Source: Cordylochernes scorpioides (taxonomy: Eukaryota > Arthropoda > Arachnida > Pseudoscorpiones > Chernetidae). Taken from it: a stretch of 64,000 nt of DNA. The DNA lies in the NCBI GenBank assembly GCA_030710605.1, contig CP092872.1, positions 11,591,691 through 11,655,690 of the forward strand, written 5' to 3'. Positions 24,561-35,215 of the stretch are shown piece after piece. The notes under the pieces were generated by a model. The model was not told where the DNA came from and did not search any database. It saw nothing but the letters and a program-made list of their open reading frames with translations. Position 1 is the first letter of the stretch, and each line of letters starts with the position of its first letter. Position numbers and translations under genes: made by a program.

Positions 24561-25017
24561 AATTAAATGTGTAAATATGTATATTTTGCATATGTGACCA
24601 AAGAATGGTTATGTAAATAAAAATATATATTTATAAAGTGTGTGGACTGAAGTTAGATTGTATGGTCTAAATAAAAGCTTATCTTTTGAGATGTGCTGTA
24701 TGAGATTTTGAGGCAACCACTAAGAAATACTACAAGTTATAAATTCTTGTATGGTGAAAGGCTTATAAATTCTTTACATGGTAGAAATGATGTTATTGTG
24801 CTTACTGAGATTGTCTTTGGGTATTTATATTGGACATGTAACAGCTGATTTGTTTAATTTGTGATTGAATACTGCCTCGTTCGTGTTTAGTATGTAAAAT
24901 AGAAAATGATTCTGAAATATTAACTATCTTGTAAAATAGGCAAAGTATAAGAATATTTATAATTAATTCGGAGTAGTTTTTGTATAATCAAATAATAATT
25001 AAATTGTCATTGAAGTA

Positions 25018-25291
25018 CACCAATACCTCGCTTTGCGTCGTTTCGTTTTGCGTTTTTTTTTTTTTTTTTTCCGAAGTTGCGTCGCTGCTTAATTTTTACG
25101 GATTTTCACTGTGCGTCGTTAGATTTTCGAATTTGCGTTGTTTTGGATTCGAGTCTTTAATTTTGTTCTGAATTTTTTTCTCCTAAAATATGGCAACACC
25201 TTTGTTTTTGATTGCGCCTTCACATATTTTCACTTTGCGTCGTCTTTTTTTTTTTTAGAACGTAACCCCGACGCAAAGCGAGGTATGGGTG
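25018..25291. mobile_element. MITE with CTTTGCGTCG ends, TA target
   Basis: Left end CACCAATACCTCGCTTTGCG, right end is its near-perfect complement; TA duplicated at 25,016-25,017 and 25,292-25,293. GCGTCGT motifs and T-runs inside. No coding. Confidence 0.85.
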
Positions 25292-25740
25292 TAGTTTCAA
25301 TTTTAAAGTAACTGGTTTCTCTAAGCCAATACTTGATCCTTTTTTCTACCTCTCCTAAAAAAAAATTAGACACTAATTTTTATTCATTGGTAGGAATAGA
25401 TTAAAACGTAAACATGGATTTGTAGAATTTTTTAGAATTGCAGATATTTCGAAGTGTGCGATATCTCTTTTTTAATATCTACATCAACTGTTCTGAAGAA
25501 AGTGGCAATAAGATGTCGAAATGTCGGTAAATAACCAAAATACGATTAATCTATCTTTATTCAAATAAAAGACACTTCGGTCAGTAAGGAGACAATAAAA
25601 AAGATTTACTGGTCGAAGTGTATTTTATTTGAAGAACTATGAATGCATGCCAGACAACCTCTATCTTTAATCTATCTTTATTCACTTTTTGAAAAAAAAA
25701 ACTGCCAATGGTTTTGGCAAGGATATATCTATACTCGTAG

Positions 25741-25858
25741 ACAAGGAATGGTGTGACGTAGATCATCTGTCCATTGACCTTACCGTCCACGCTACAGAGA
25801 CTTCGGGAGATTTCCTCAAACGGCCCTTCATTTATTTCGACTGTAGGACGCACAAGAC
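25741..25858 (+). CDS. plexin exon 2 (IPT1 end to PSI2 start)
   Basis: The frame reads DHLSIDLTVHATETSGDF, then FIYFDC, which corresponds to the last strand of plexin IPT1 and the first cysteine of PSI2. The acceptor CTCGTAG at 25,734-25,740 gives a phase-1 start that completes a GAC codon with the last base of exon 1. The donor AC|GTGAGT ends the exon in phase 2, as needed by exon 3 at 33,058. The frame contains no stop. A 128-bp minisatellite begins about 10 bases after the donor. The exon is short and conserved enough to recognise only through its frame and phase fit, so the exact 5' boundary is slightly less certain than the 3' one. Confidence 0.85.
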
Positions 25859-25868
25859 GTGAGTACTC

Positions 25869-27492
25869 TGACACCTCTTGGCTTCCCCCTCACCTAAGTA
25901 ACATTTGTCACACAATTGTCAACACACACATGTCCTCAAATACCATATACACCCTGTATATAGAGGCAGAAAACACTACTATTATGAACTTGCCTTATTT
26001 ACAGGCTTCCCCCTCACCTGAGTAACATTTGTCACACATTTATTACACACCCATGTCCTCAAATACCATATACATCTTGTATATAGAGACAGAAAACCCT
26101 ACTATTATGTATGAACTTGCCTTATTTACAGGCTTCCCCCTCACCTAAGTAACATTTGTCACACAATTGTCAACACACGCATGTCCTCAAATACCATATA
26201 CACCTTGTATATAGAGACAGAAAACCCTACTATTATGTATGAACTTGCCTTATTTACAGGCTTCCCCCTCACCTAAGTAACATTTGTCACACAATTGTCA
26301 ACACACACATGTCCTCAAATACCATATACACCCTGTATATAGAGACAGAAAACCCTACTATTATGTATGAACTTGCCTTATTTACAGGCTTCCCCCTCAC
26401 CTAAGTAACATTTGTCACACAATTGTCAACACACACATGTCCTCAAATACCATATACACCCTGTATATAGAGACAGAAAACCCTACTATTATGTATGAAC
26501 TTGCCTTATTTACAGGCTTCCCCCTCGCCTAAGTAACATTTGTCACACATTTGTCAGCACACACATGTCCTCAAATACCATATACACCCTGTATATAGAG
26601 ACAGAAAACCCTACTATTATGTATGAACTTGCCTTATTTACAGGCTTCCCCCTCGCCTAAGTAACATTTGTCACACAATTGTCAACACACACATGTCCTC
26701 AAATACCATATACACCCTGTATATAGAGACAGAAAACCCTACTATTATGTATGAACTTGCCTTATTTACAGGCTTCCCCCTCACCTAAGTAACATTTGTC
26801 ACACATTTGTCAGCACACACATGTCCTCAAATACCATATACACCTTGTATATAGAGACAGAAAACCCTACTATTATGTATGAACTTGCCTTATTTACAGG
26901 CTTCCCCCTCACCTAAGTAACATTTGTCACACAATTGTCAACACACACATGTCCTCAAATACCATATACACCTTGTATATAGAGACAGAAAACCCTACTA
27001 TTATGTATGAACTTGCCTTATTTACAGGCTTCCCCCTCACCTAAGTAACATTTGTCACACAATTGTCAACACACACATGTCCTCAAATACCATATACACC
27101 TTGTATATAGAGACAGAAAACCCTACTATTATGTATGAACTTGCCTTATTTACAGGCTTCCCCCTCACCTAAGTAACATTTGTCACACAATTGTCAACAC
27201 ACACATGTCCTCAAATACCATATACACCCTGTATATAGAGACAGAAAACCCTACTATTATGTATGAACTTGCCTTATTTACAGGCTTCCCCCTCACCTAA
27301 GTAACATTTGTCACACAATTGTCAACACACACATGTCCTCAAATACCATATACACCTTGTATATAGAGACAGAAAACCCTACTATTATGTATGAACTTGC
27401 CTAATTTACAGGCTTCCCCCTCACCTAAGTAACATTTGTCACACAATTGTCAACACACACATGTCCTTTAATACCATATACACCTTGTATAT
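25869..27492 (+). repeat. 128-bp minisatellite, left part
   Basis: About 12.5 nearly identical direct units of 128 bp with GGCTTCCCCCTCACCTAAGT as landmark. It starts about 10 bases after the exon 2 donor. Each unit carries a TTATTTACAG that resembles a splice acceptor. The array is split by the Gypsy insertion and resumes at 32,707. Confidence 0.93.
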
Positions 27493-27837
27493 TGTTACAT
27501 CATGATTAATGGCGTATTTCTTATATTATTTTTAATATATTTGAAATTTAAATTATATATTTATTTATTTATTTTTATATAAAATATTCTATATTTATTT
27601 AAAACACAGATTATTTAGATTGTCATTATTTGTATTTAGGTACACGTGTGACTTCACTGCTCTCTTTGATGTGAGAAAATAAATAAAGGATTCTGGTGGC
27701 TACATAAAGTAGACTTATCTCATTATTCCCTTTTATAAATTTGTAGGATGGTTGAAACACGCTCTGGTAAGATGCAAGACCCAGCACAGGAGAGAATCAA
27801 GGCTGAAGAGTCTGCCAAGCCGCAACCTGGTGCAACA
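27493..27837 (+). repeat. 5' LTR of Gypsy element
   Basis: Begins TGTTACATCATG and ends GGTGCAACA, near-identical to 32,359-32,706. A TATA-like tract near 27,574 and an AATAAA near 27,680 lie inside it. Unusually the gag start codon (27,748) is 90 bases before the LTR end, so about the first 30 Gag residues are LTR-encoded. A TGG-beginning candidate primer-binding site follows two bases after the LTR; I could not match it to a particular tRNA. Confidence 0.93.
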
Positions 27838-28911
27838 ATTGGTAGAGATGCTAGTTCCGACCCAGTTGTCCTGAATCCCAACATCGACATCCCCAAGTAT
27901 GATGGAACAGAAGACCCTCGCCCATGGATTGAATCTCTTGAAGAAATTGGCTTCCTGTACCATTGGGCAGACTACATTATCTCCCGTTATGCTGCCATGA
28001 ATATGATTGATAGCGCCAAAACCTGGCTGAACCTACACAAAGTAAGTTTCACCAGCTGGGAAAATTTCAAGAGCCGCCTAGTTGAGGATTTTGCCTCAGA
28101 CGCCAACAAAGAAGAAATGAGGATGAGATTAAACAGGATACAACAGTGGAATGAACCTGCAATCAGGTTCGCAGAGGATATCCTTGTACTGTGCAACAAG
28201 GTCGACCCCCAAATGGAAGAAGAGACTAAAATAAACTGGGTTATTGGAGGGTTAAAGAAAGAATACTCTTTTGCCCTTCACCTAAACCCTCCTAAAAATA
28301 CCAATGAACTTCTAGAAATTTGTAAAAAGCTGGATTTGTTCGAAAAGAATTACCAAGAACGTGCAGAAAAATCAAAAGCTCTTTATAATGGACCACGCTC
28401 TCCTCGTCCCCATCATCAAGAGCAATGGAAGAATGCTACGTCGTTCAGAAGACCATATCAGAACACCTCCAAGCCCCAGCCCCCCGCTCCGAGGTACTAC
28501 CAGAACACCTCCAAGCCCCAGGCCCCCACTCCGAGGTATTACCAGAACAAGCCTCTGCCCCAGGTATCTGCCCCTAGACGATCTTACACTCCCAATCCTG
28601 AGCCAAAACCGGTCTACCCAAGTAAAACATACAATAAGAATCCAAATTCAAATAGGAATAGGACAGAAGACGGGAGACCAATATGTTTCAAGTGTAACAA
28701 GCCAGGACACGTAGCGCGGTATTGCAGAGTCAGGTTTGTAAGAATTGTGGAAGAGGACCCCATAGTTACACAAGACAAGGTCGAAGAAGAAATCCGAATG
28801 GATAATGGAACTCAGAAGTCGAGACCTCTGCTCTACTCTGACGTAAGTAATAGCCCGTACTCGAGTATCCCTACAAGGAATAGATATGCTGCATTAGAAG
28901 ATTTAAACTAA
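27748..28911 (+). CDS. gag: Gag polyprotein of Gypsy element
   Basis: A 387-residue structural protein that would form the intracellular particle and package the RNA. It starts MVETRSGKMQDP inside the LTR. An N-terminal retrotransposon-Gag capsid-like region (about residues 50-200, with W and charged helices) is followed by a Pro/Tyr/Gln-rich linker (about 220-300). A CCHC zinc knuckle lies at residues 313-326 (C-x2-C-x4-H-x4-C). The stop codon directly follows the heptamer TTTAAAC. The ATG at 27,748 is the first in frame and is conserved in the other copies at 62,566 and 44,981. Confidence 0.93.
   Translation: MVETRSGKMQDPAQERIKAEESAKPQPGATIGRDASSDPVVLNPNIDIPKYDGTEDPRPWIESLEEIGFLYHWADYIISRYAAMNMIDSAKTWLNLHKVSFTSWENFKSRLVEDFASDANKEEMRMRLNRIQQWNEPAIRFAEDILVLCNKVDPQMEEETKINWVIGGLKKEYSFALHLNPPKNTNELLEICKKLDLFEKNYQERAEKSKALYNGPRSPRPHHQEQWKNATSFRRPYQNTSKPQPPAPRYYQNTSKPQAPTPRYYQNKPLPQVSAPRRSYTPNPEPKPVYPSKTYNKNPNSNRNRTEDGRPICFKCNKPGHVARYCRVRFVRIVEEDPIVTQDKVEEEIRMDNGTQKSRPLLYSDVSNSPYSSIPTRNRYAALEDLN
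28902..28908 (+). promoter_or_regulatory. -1 ribosomal frameshift slip site (gag-pol)
   Basis: T TTA AAC in the Gag frame, immediately before the TAA stop. Pol is in the -1 frame and is open from this point. This is the X-XXY-YYZ class of slip site. The same heptamer, frame and stop position occur at 63,705-63,711 in the second, diverged copy. A downstream stimulatory RNA structure was not identified by eye. Confidence 0.75.
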
Positions 28912-31900
28912 ACATCGCGTCTGAGTCCGTCAATCAAAGCAAGTCGACCATAAATGGAATTAAAAAGTTAGACCCCAAATATAAAATTAACATTAACGTG
29001 GATAGAATCGGTATCTGCGAAGCTTTGATTGATACAGGCGCCGATCTTTCAGTGGTCGACCTTAGTACAGCTCTTAACACAGGTCTTGAAATAATAAATC
29101 CTGATAAAATGTGCTCCGGACCCGATGGCAAAGAATTAGATATCGTAGGAAATATTATTTTAAATATAAAATTTGATGACAAAACAATTACACATCAATT
29201 TGTGATAATGAGAACACATTTGCGAATATTTATACTTGGACGTGATTTTCTTAAGAAAATGAACGCAAAAATTGATTGTCAGCGTGAAATAATCAAATAT
29301 GACTTGACAGAAAATCGTGACGTAATCAAATATCAACAGAAGAAAATAAAAAGTGCAAAGGATGCCATTATACCAGAACTTTCTATTAAATTGATTAAGG
29401 CATTGGTAGAAACAGAGGATGGAGAATATATTATCGAAGAGAGCAGCAAAATGTTTCAAACAAATGGACTTCGTCTAGCAAGAAGCTTGATCAATGTTAT
29501 AAATAGGGAAACACACATCTGGATAACTAATCCGTATCCTCGACCGTTAAAAATAATGAAAAACCAAACATTGGCTTTTGGAAGTAGTCCAGCGAAAATA
29601 AATGTGAGTCGAGAAAGAGAGGTAGAAAAGAACGAAGAACCTAGATTCCAAATAAACGAAAATCTTTCACCAAAGGAACAGAAGGAGTTAAAACAAGTTT
29701 TAGAAAGGTATGGAGATCTTTTTTCATCGAGATTAGGGAGAACCAATTTGGCAAAACATCGGATAGACACAGAAGACGCGAAGCCAATTAAACACAAGCC
29801 TTACCGGGTAAGTGCTAAAGAACGAGATATTATAAAAGAGCAAATTGACGAGATGCTTACAGAAGGCATAATTAGGCCATCTTCTAGCCCCTGGTCTTTT
29901 CCAGTAATATTGGTCAAGAAGCGAGATGGTAAATACAGATTTTGTGTGGACTACAGAAAACTGAATAATGTCACAGTAAAAGATGTCTATCCGATCCCTA
30001 GAATAGACGAAGTTATGGATACTCTCCAAGGATCTACACACTTCTCAGCAATAGACCTCAGATCTGGATATTGGCAAGTTGAAGTCGAAGAAAGAGACAA
30101 AGAGAAAACAGCTTTCACTACAGCGCATGGATTATATGAATTCAACGTGATGCCTTTTGGACTTTGTAACGCGCCTGCTACCTTTGAGAGAAATATGGAG
30201 AATATGCTTGGAAATCTGAGATGGCAAATTTGTTTGTGTTATCTGGATGATGTTATCATATATAGCCCGGATTTTCCAACGCACCTCAAAAGACTTGAAG
30301 CTGTTTTTAGATGTTTTCGTGAATCTAATTTAAGGTTAAACGACAAAAAATGCCGATTTGCTTTTGAAGAATTGGAGATTCTCGGCTATATAACGAGCAA
30401 ACATGGTATAAAACCCGCGGAACATAACATCAAAGCTGTCAGAAATTTTCCTCGGCCCAAAAAGGTCAAAGAAGTACAATCCTTTTTGGGAATGTGTTCA
30501 TATTATAGAAAATTTATCAAAGACTTTTCAAAAATTGCTGACCCTTTGACCAACCTTATAAAAAAAAGTGTATCATTTACCTGGACAGAAAGACAAGAGG
30601 AAGCGTTTCAAACCCTAAAAACAGCACTATTAAGTCCACCAATTTTAGGTCACTTCAATCCAAATGCACCTACTTATGTTCATACTGATGCGTCCAACAT
30701 CGGCATAGGTGCAACACTTGTCCAAGACATTGGTGGTGAAGAGAAGGTGATCTCATATTTGAGTCGTACCCTAAGTAAAGCGGAGCAAAATTATTCAACC
30801 ACTGAAAAAGAATGTCTGGCCGTTGTCTGGTCAATGTCAAAATTACGACCCTACCTTTATGGAAGACACTTTAAAATAGTAACAGACCATCACGCCTTAT
30901 GCTGGCTCAAAAACTTGAAGGATCCAACAGGTCGATTGGCAAGATGGGCATTGAAAATTCAAGAATATGACTTCGATATAATACATAAATCGGGAAAGAA
31001 GCATCTGGACGCCGATGGCTTATCTAGGGGGCCCTTACCAGAAACTGATTGGGATGAGGATTTTGAAAGGCTATTTTTAAATCAAATAACAGACGAAGAG
31101 GATAAATTTATCGAAAGTGTTAAGAAAAACCTTAATGGAAGCAGGCGATCAATTGCGCAAAACTTTAAAGAAGAAGATGGATGCCTCTTTAAGAAAAACC
31201 CGAACCCTGAAGGCAGGGCGTGGTTGCTTGTGGTTCCAGAGAATAAAAAGAGAGAAATTATGAAAGAATATCACAATCATATGTCGAATGGCCATCTGGG
31301 CGTCGCCAGAACCATGTACCGAATAAAGAGTAAATACTTTTGGCCATCCATGCTAAAGGATGTCTCAGAATTCGTTAAAACGTGTCACCTTTGCCAAAGT
31401 AGGAAAGGCTCAAACCAATTACCTTCTGGACTACTACAGCCCATCCCCCCAGCCAACATTCCTTTCGAAAGAATTGGAATTGACTTTGTTGGTCCACTAC
31501 CATCTACGAAAAACAGGAAAAAATGGATAATCGTGCTGACGGACTACTACACTAGATATGCAGAAACAAGAGCAGTCTCGGAAGCAACAGTGAAAGAAGT
31601 TTCTAAATTTCTAGTAGAGGATATTTTTCTTCGGCACGGAGCCCCACAATATCTTATTAGTGACAGAGGCTCTCAATTTACCAGTAATTTAATGAAAGAG
31701 GTGATGAAAACGTGCAAGATTAAACATTGCTTCACAACGAGCTATCATCCCCAGACTAATGGATTGACAGAGCGGTTAAATAGAACATTGATCAATATGC
31801 TCAGTATGTATGTGAACACTGATCAGAAAAATTGGGACGAGATACTCCCATTCATCACTCACGCTTACAATACTACAATTCAGGAAACCACAGGATATTC

Positions 31901-32375
31901 TCCCTTTTTCCTGATGTTTGGAAGAGAACCCACGTCTCTTTTGGACGACAGGAATATCTCGGTGGACATTGACAAAGATGATTATGATGAATACATAAAA
32001 CATCACTTAGACAAAATGAACAGAACAAGAAAATTAGTTATTAACAACACAATAAAGACTCAAGAAAGAATGAAAAAGAACTATGACAAGAAACACATGG
32101 AAAGAAGCTACGAACCAGGAGAATTAGTAGCAGTTTGGACACCAATTAGGAAAATAGGAAAGTGTGAGAAACTACTGAGAAAATATTTTGGCCCATATAG
32201 AATATTAAAGAAGCTGTCTAACGTAAATTACTTAATTGAGCCAAAAGATAATCCTGGCCAAGACCCATTGATTGTCCATGTCTCAAGACTCAAACCCTAT
32301 TTTGAGAGAATTGATGAGGTAACTCACGAGGACGTGACGACCTCTGGAGAGGGGGAGGTGTTACATCATGATTAA
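28908..32375 (+). CDS. pol: Pol polyprotein of Gypsy element
   Basis: Expressed by -1 frameshift from gag, about 1,155 residues. In order: aspartic protease (DTGA, about residue 40), reverse transcriptase with the YLDD catalytic box near 445, RNase H with an HTDAS segment near 590, integrase with an HHCC zinc domain (about 787-834) and the D,D,E residues near 858, 918 and 953, and a GPY/F-like module (FGPYR) near 1,094. This PR-RT-RH-IN order defines Ty3/Gypsy. No stop or frameshift is visible, so the copy may be functional. The purine tract is coding, and the last five residues and the stop are inside the 3' LTR. Confidence 0.94.
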   Translation, partial: LNIASESVNQSKSTINGIKKLDPKYKININVDRIGICEALIDTGADLSVVDLSTALNTGLEIINPDKMCSGPDGKELDIVGNIILNIKFDDKTITHQFVIMRTHLRIFILGRDFLKKMNAKIDCQREIIKYDLTENRDVIKYQQKKIKSAKDAIIPELSIKLIKALVETEDGEYIIEESSKMFQTNGLRLARSLINVINRETHIWITNPYPRPLKIMKNQTLAFGSSPAKINVSREREVEKNEEPRFQINENLSPKEQKELKQVLERYGDLFSSRLGRTNLAKHRIDTEDAKPIKHKPYRVSAKERDIIKEQIDEMLTEGIIRPSSSPWSFPVILVKKRDGKYRFCVDYRKLNNVTVKDVYPIPRIDEVMDTLQGSTHFSAIDLRSGYWQVEVEERDKEKTAFTTAHGLYEFNVMPFGLCNAPATFERNMENMLGNLRWQICLCYLDDVIIYSPDFPTHLKRLEAVFRCFRESNLRLNDKKCRFAFEELEILGYITSKHGIKPAEHNIKAVRNFPRPKKVKEVQSFLGMCSYYRKFIKDFSKIADPLTNLIKKSVSFTWTERQEEAFQTLKTALLSPPILGHFNPNAPTYVHTDASNIGIGATLVQDIGGEEKVISYLSRTLSKAEQNYSTTEKECLAVVWSMSKLRPYLYGRHFKIVTDHHALCWLKNLKDPTGRLARWALKIQEYDFDIIHKSGKKHLDADGLSRGPLPETDWDEDFERLFLNQITDEEDKFIESVKKNLNGSRRSIAQNFKEEDGCLFKKNPNPEGRAWLLVVPENKKREIMKEYHNHMSNGHLGVARTMYRIKSKYFWPSMLKDVSEFVKTCHLCQSRKGSNQLPSGLLQPIPPANIPFERIGIDFVGPLPSTKNRKKWIIVLTDYYTRYAETRAVSEATVKEVSKFLVEDIFLRHGAPQYLISDRGSQFTSNLMKEVMKTCKIKHCFTTSYHPQTNGLTERLNRTLINMLSMYVNTDQKNWDEILPFITHAYNTTIQETTGYSPFFLMFGREPTSLLDDRNISVDIDKDDYDEYIKHHLDKMNRTRKLVINNTIKTQERMKKNYDKKHMERSYEPGELVAVWTPIRKIGKCEKLLRKYFGPYRILKKLSNVNYLIEPKDNPGQDPLIVHVSRLKPYFERIDEVTHEDVTTSGEGEVLHHD

Positions 32376-32706
32376 TGGCGTATTTCTAATATTATTTTTA
32401 ATATATTTGAAATTTAAATTATATATTTATTTATTTATTTTTATATAAAATATTCTATGATATTTATTTAAAACACAGATTATTTAGATTGTCATTATTT
32501 GTATTTAGGTACACGTGTGACTTCACTGCTCTCTTTGATGTGAGAAAATAAATAAAGGATTCTGGTGGCTACATAAAGTAGACTTATCTCATTATTCCCT
32601 TTTATAAATTTGTAGGATGGTTGAAACACGCTCTGGTAAGATGCAAGACCCAGCACAGGAGAGAATCAAGGCTGAAGAGTCTGCCAAGCCGCAACCTGGT
32701 GCAACA
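32359..32706 (+). repeat. 3' LTR of Gypsy element
   Basis: Near-identical to the 5' LTR. It contains the pol stop codon near its left end and an orphan copy of the gag start region near its right end, which is cut off by minisatellite sequence at 32,707. Confidence 0.93.
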
Positions 32707-33012
32707 ATATAGAGACAGAAAACCCTACTATTATGTATGAACTTGCCTAATTTACAGGCTTCCCCCTCACCTAAGTAACATTTGTCACACAATTGTCAAC
32801 ACACACATGTCCTTTAATACCATATACATCCTGTATATAGAGACAGAAAACCCTACTATTATGTATGAACTTGCCTTATTTACAGGCTTCCCCCTCACCT
32901 AAGTAACAATTGTCACACAATTGTCAACACACACGTGTCCTCAAATAGCATATACACCCTGTATATAGAGACAGAAAACCCTACTAATAAGTATGAACTT
33001 GCCTAATTTACA
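32707..33012 (+). repeat. 128-bp minisatellite, right part
   Basis: Continuation of the array after the Gypsy 3' LTR, about 2.4 units, ending about 45 bases before exon 3. Confidence 0.92.
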
Positions 33013-33057
33013 TACCCGCCTTCCAGCATATGCAAATAAACACGTGTTTTGTGACAG

Positions 33058-33166
33058 ATGTTCGCGATGTGTCACCAGCCAATGGGCGTGTAACTGGTGT
33101 CTACACGACAGCGTGTGCACACACTCACACTCCAACTGTACCTACACGGTCATCACAGGGGAGAAC
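33058..33166 (+). CDS. plexin exon 3 (PSI2 domain)
   Basis: This exon encodes the cysteine-rich PSI2 domain. The pattern CSRCVTSQWACNWCLHDSVC followed by a further cysteine has the PSI CxxC...CxWC...C spacing. The acceptor GTGACAG gives a phase-2 start that joins exon 2 into an HKTCSRC sequence; the donor AAC|GTAAGT ends in phase 0. An upstream acceptor at 33,021-33,026 also opens the frame but in the wrong phase for exon 2. The exon lies about 350 bases after the 3' LTR of the Gypsy insertion and just after the last minisatellite copy, so the retrotransposon sits in the intron before it. Confidence 0.9.
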
Positions 33167-33169
33167 GTA

Positions 33170-35140
33170 AGTCTACAGCCGTACAATGTTGTTGGTTGAT
33201 CTACACTCTCTGTAGGCGTCACTACAGTACAGTAATATCCCATCGGAGACCATAGAAACATGGGCTCTCCTCGAGTTGGTCTCTTATCAGATATCATGCA
33301 TGCCAAGTCATTAAATATAAAGCAATAACGCGCCATCTTTATATAGCGAAAGAAAACATTAAGACGTGAATGTTGCTTTCACACATAAAACAAACTTCTA
33401 CTATCCTTACTGCGATGAAAAATATTGGGAGGGTTTGGCTCATAAGTGGTGAACCCTCTCAGCGGTTTCGATAATTCAAACCCATTTCATTCAAACCTAA
33501 ACAGAATCTCTGATAAGGGACCACCTCCAGGAGAGACCCGGTGTAGCCATGTATTTTTAGCTCATTTTATTTATATAAATATGAACATTTTGTCGGCAAG
33601 AAATCTATATATATAAAAATCAATGTTTGTATGTTTGTTTGTTTGTATGTCCGGTATACAAATTCGCAGTAGTTCACTAATTCAAAACAAAATTTCCATA
33701 CATAGGTAAAAAATATGGGGAAGACGATAGGCTATTTTAAAAAATATATGAATCAATAATTAAAACTATATATTCAAATTATTCTACTTAGCTCACGAAC
33801 AGCGCCATCTATCAAAGATTAGATTAAATTATGCTGATGCAAACAAATAGTTAATGCTAATAACAAACAATTATAAAAAAAATGTATTATCTAAATATAT
33901 ATCACTCGGGTAGTTATGCACACGGGTCAATCCAAGGGCGAAGCCCGGGTCACCCGTATAGTTGATCTATAAAAATAAAGGTCGCCTCTCCCTTCAAAAC
34001 TAAGCGCCATCTATTGACCGTCTCTACAAACTAGCGGACAAATGTCGGTGACAAAGCCACAACACCAGCTTTGGGAAACTGAGAAACGTCCATCTAGAGA
34101 CCATGGTTTCGGACTAATGGCCCTCGTCAGTCTAGGGAGAACTTTATTCCATGAGATTTACAAGGGATCTAATGAAATCTTCACAATCTTCCAAAGAGGT
34201 GTTTAGCTAGTATAGAATGGCTATTTTTTATTTTATTCATTATTAATTCTAAAAATTGTAAAACGACATTTGAAATACCATCCCGCATGTGTTTCTTTAC
34301 AGCGAAAATTCAAAATTTATTTCAAGGAGAAATAATCGTTATTTATCCTTGAAATAAATTTTGAATTTTCGTTGAAAAGAAACACATGCGGGATAGTATT
34401 TCAAATGTCGTTTTACAATCACAAGCCGCATTATATTATATTGTATTATAAATTCTAAAAATGTTGACCATTTTTTTAAGATGCCATTGTCTTAATTTAA
34501 ATGAATATGTTTTTCTTCTAGAGAGAGAGAGAGTTAGTTCCTAAAAAAACAATAATATAAATATATTACATTTAACATTCACACAATAATATAGAATTAA
34601 CAAACTTTATATTAACTGTGAGATAATTTATTGTATATTTCACTCAAGAGCTAAAATATAAACACTTGATAATAAATATTTTAAATTTTCTCAATAAAAA
34701 ACTGCATTTAGTACCCTAGAAGCTGAAGGGAGGTTCACTATCTTAGCACTTCTAGGGATCCCAATTCCTCTAGTTTGACAGATCTAAGGACATCAGACTT
34801 TCGGATTGGTACAAACAACAGAGCTGTGGTTTAGACAACTCAGCCATTGTATGGTGGTCTTAGTCCGTCCAGGAGCCTAGACCATGGGCCGGCAAACTTT
34901 TGATTCGGCAGAGTCAAAAATTACAATTTACAAAATTTCTAAGTTTTTAAAGAGCCACAGAATATTTTCTTGCCAACAATAAATAGTACTCACATAAATA
35001 ATATTTACGTATGGAACTATATAAAGAGCTTCACATCCAAAGAGCCGCATGTGGCTGGCGAACGGCAGTTTACCTACCCCTGGTTTAGACCAACTGACCC
35101 GTTGTTGAAGCCTCCACGTATCCTAGGAAGCCTAATATAT
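33170..35140. other. intron, repeats only
   Basis: A truncated ribozyme-repeat copy (33,395-33,470), the Helitron-like repeat (33,600-33,960), a MITE (33,980-34,140) and the SINE palindrome (34,258-34,428). A unique-looking region at 34,690-35,110 has no supported gene. Confidence 0.6.
34258..34428. repeat. near-perfect palindrome of SINE-2 body
   Basis: TAAAACGACATTTGAAATAC… to its complement, about 85 bases per arm, centred near 34,343. The arms are the 3' body of the repeat at 14,820, 44,400, 45,650 and 50,270, without the tRNA-like head. Confidence 0.85.
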
Positions 35141-35147
35141 ATTATAG

Positions 35148-35215
35148 CGGTATGGTAGATTGCGCCTGCGAAACCACTGGGAGAGTTCACTACTGATGAG
35201 CCAGGCCCTCCCATT
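35148..35215 (+). ncRNA. permuted hammerhead-like motif, subfamily A, decayed
   Basis: CTGATGA and GAA are kept and the NUH is GTA, but stem III has a mismatch (ACCAC) and the stem II strand before GAA reads CCTGC. Stem I is partly changed. Probably inactive. Confidence 0.4.

Larger units (their letters stand above)
27493..32706 (+). mobile_element. intact Ty3/Gypsy LTR retrotransposon
   Basis: A complete element with two LTRs (345 and 348 bp), Gag and Pol frames without stops, a purine-rich tract just before the 3' LTR (32,345-32,358) and no env-like frame. It is flanked by a 4-bp target duplication, ATAT, at 27,489-27,492 and 32,707-32,710. The LTRs differ by about one substitution and one 3-bp indel, so the insertion is recent. 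It sits inside a 128-bp minisatellite in the intron between plexin exons 2 and 3, in the same orientation as plexin. The lineage within Ty3/Gypsy is not determined. Confidence 0.95.

Noticed and set aside
25869-27492. Regular direct repeats resembling a CRISPR array
   Set aside because: Whole 128-bp units are near-identical with no unique spacers, in a eukaryotic intron.
31776-32006. Minus-strand frames inside the Gypsy pol
   Set aside because: Shadows of the pol frame.
33027-33057. Earlier start of plexin exon 3 after TTCCAG at 33,026
   Set aside because: It gives phase 1 and would duplicate the YFDC-like start already in exon 2; the acceptor at 33,057 fits phase and domain.
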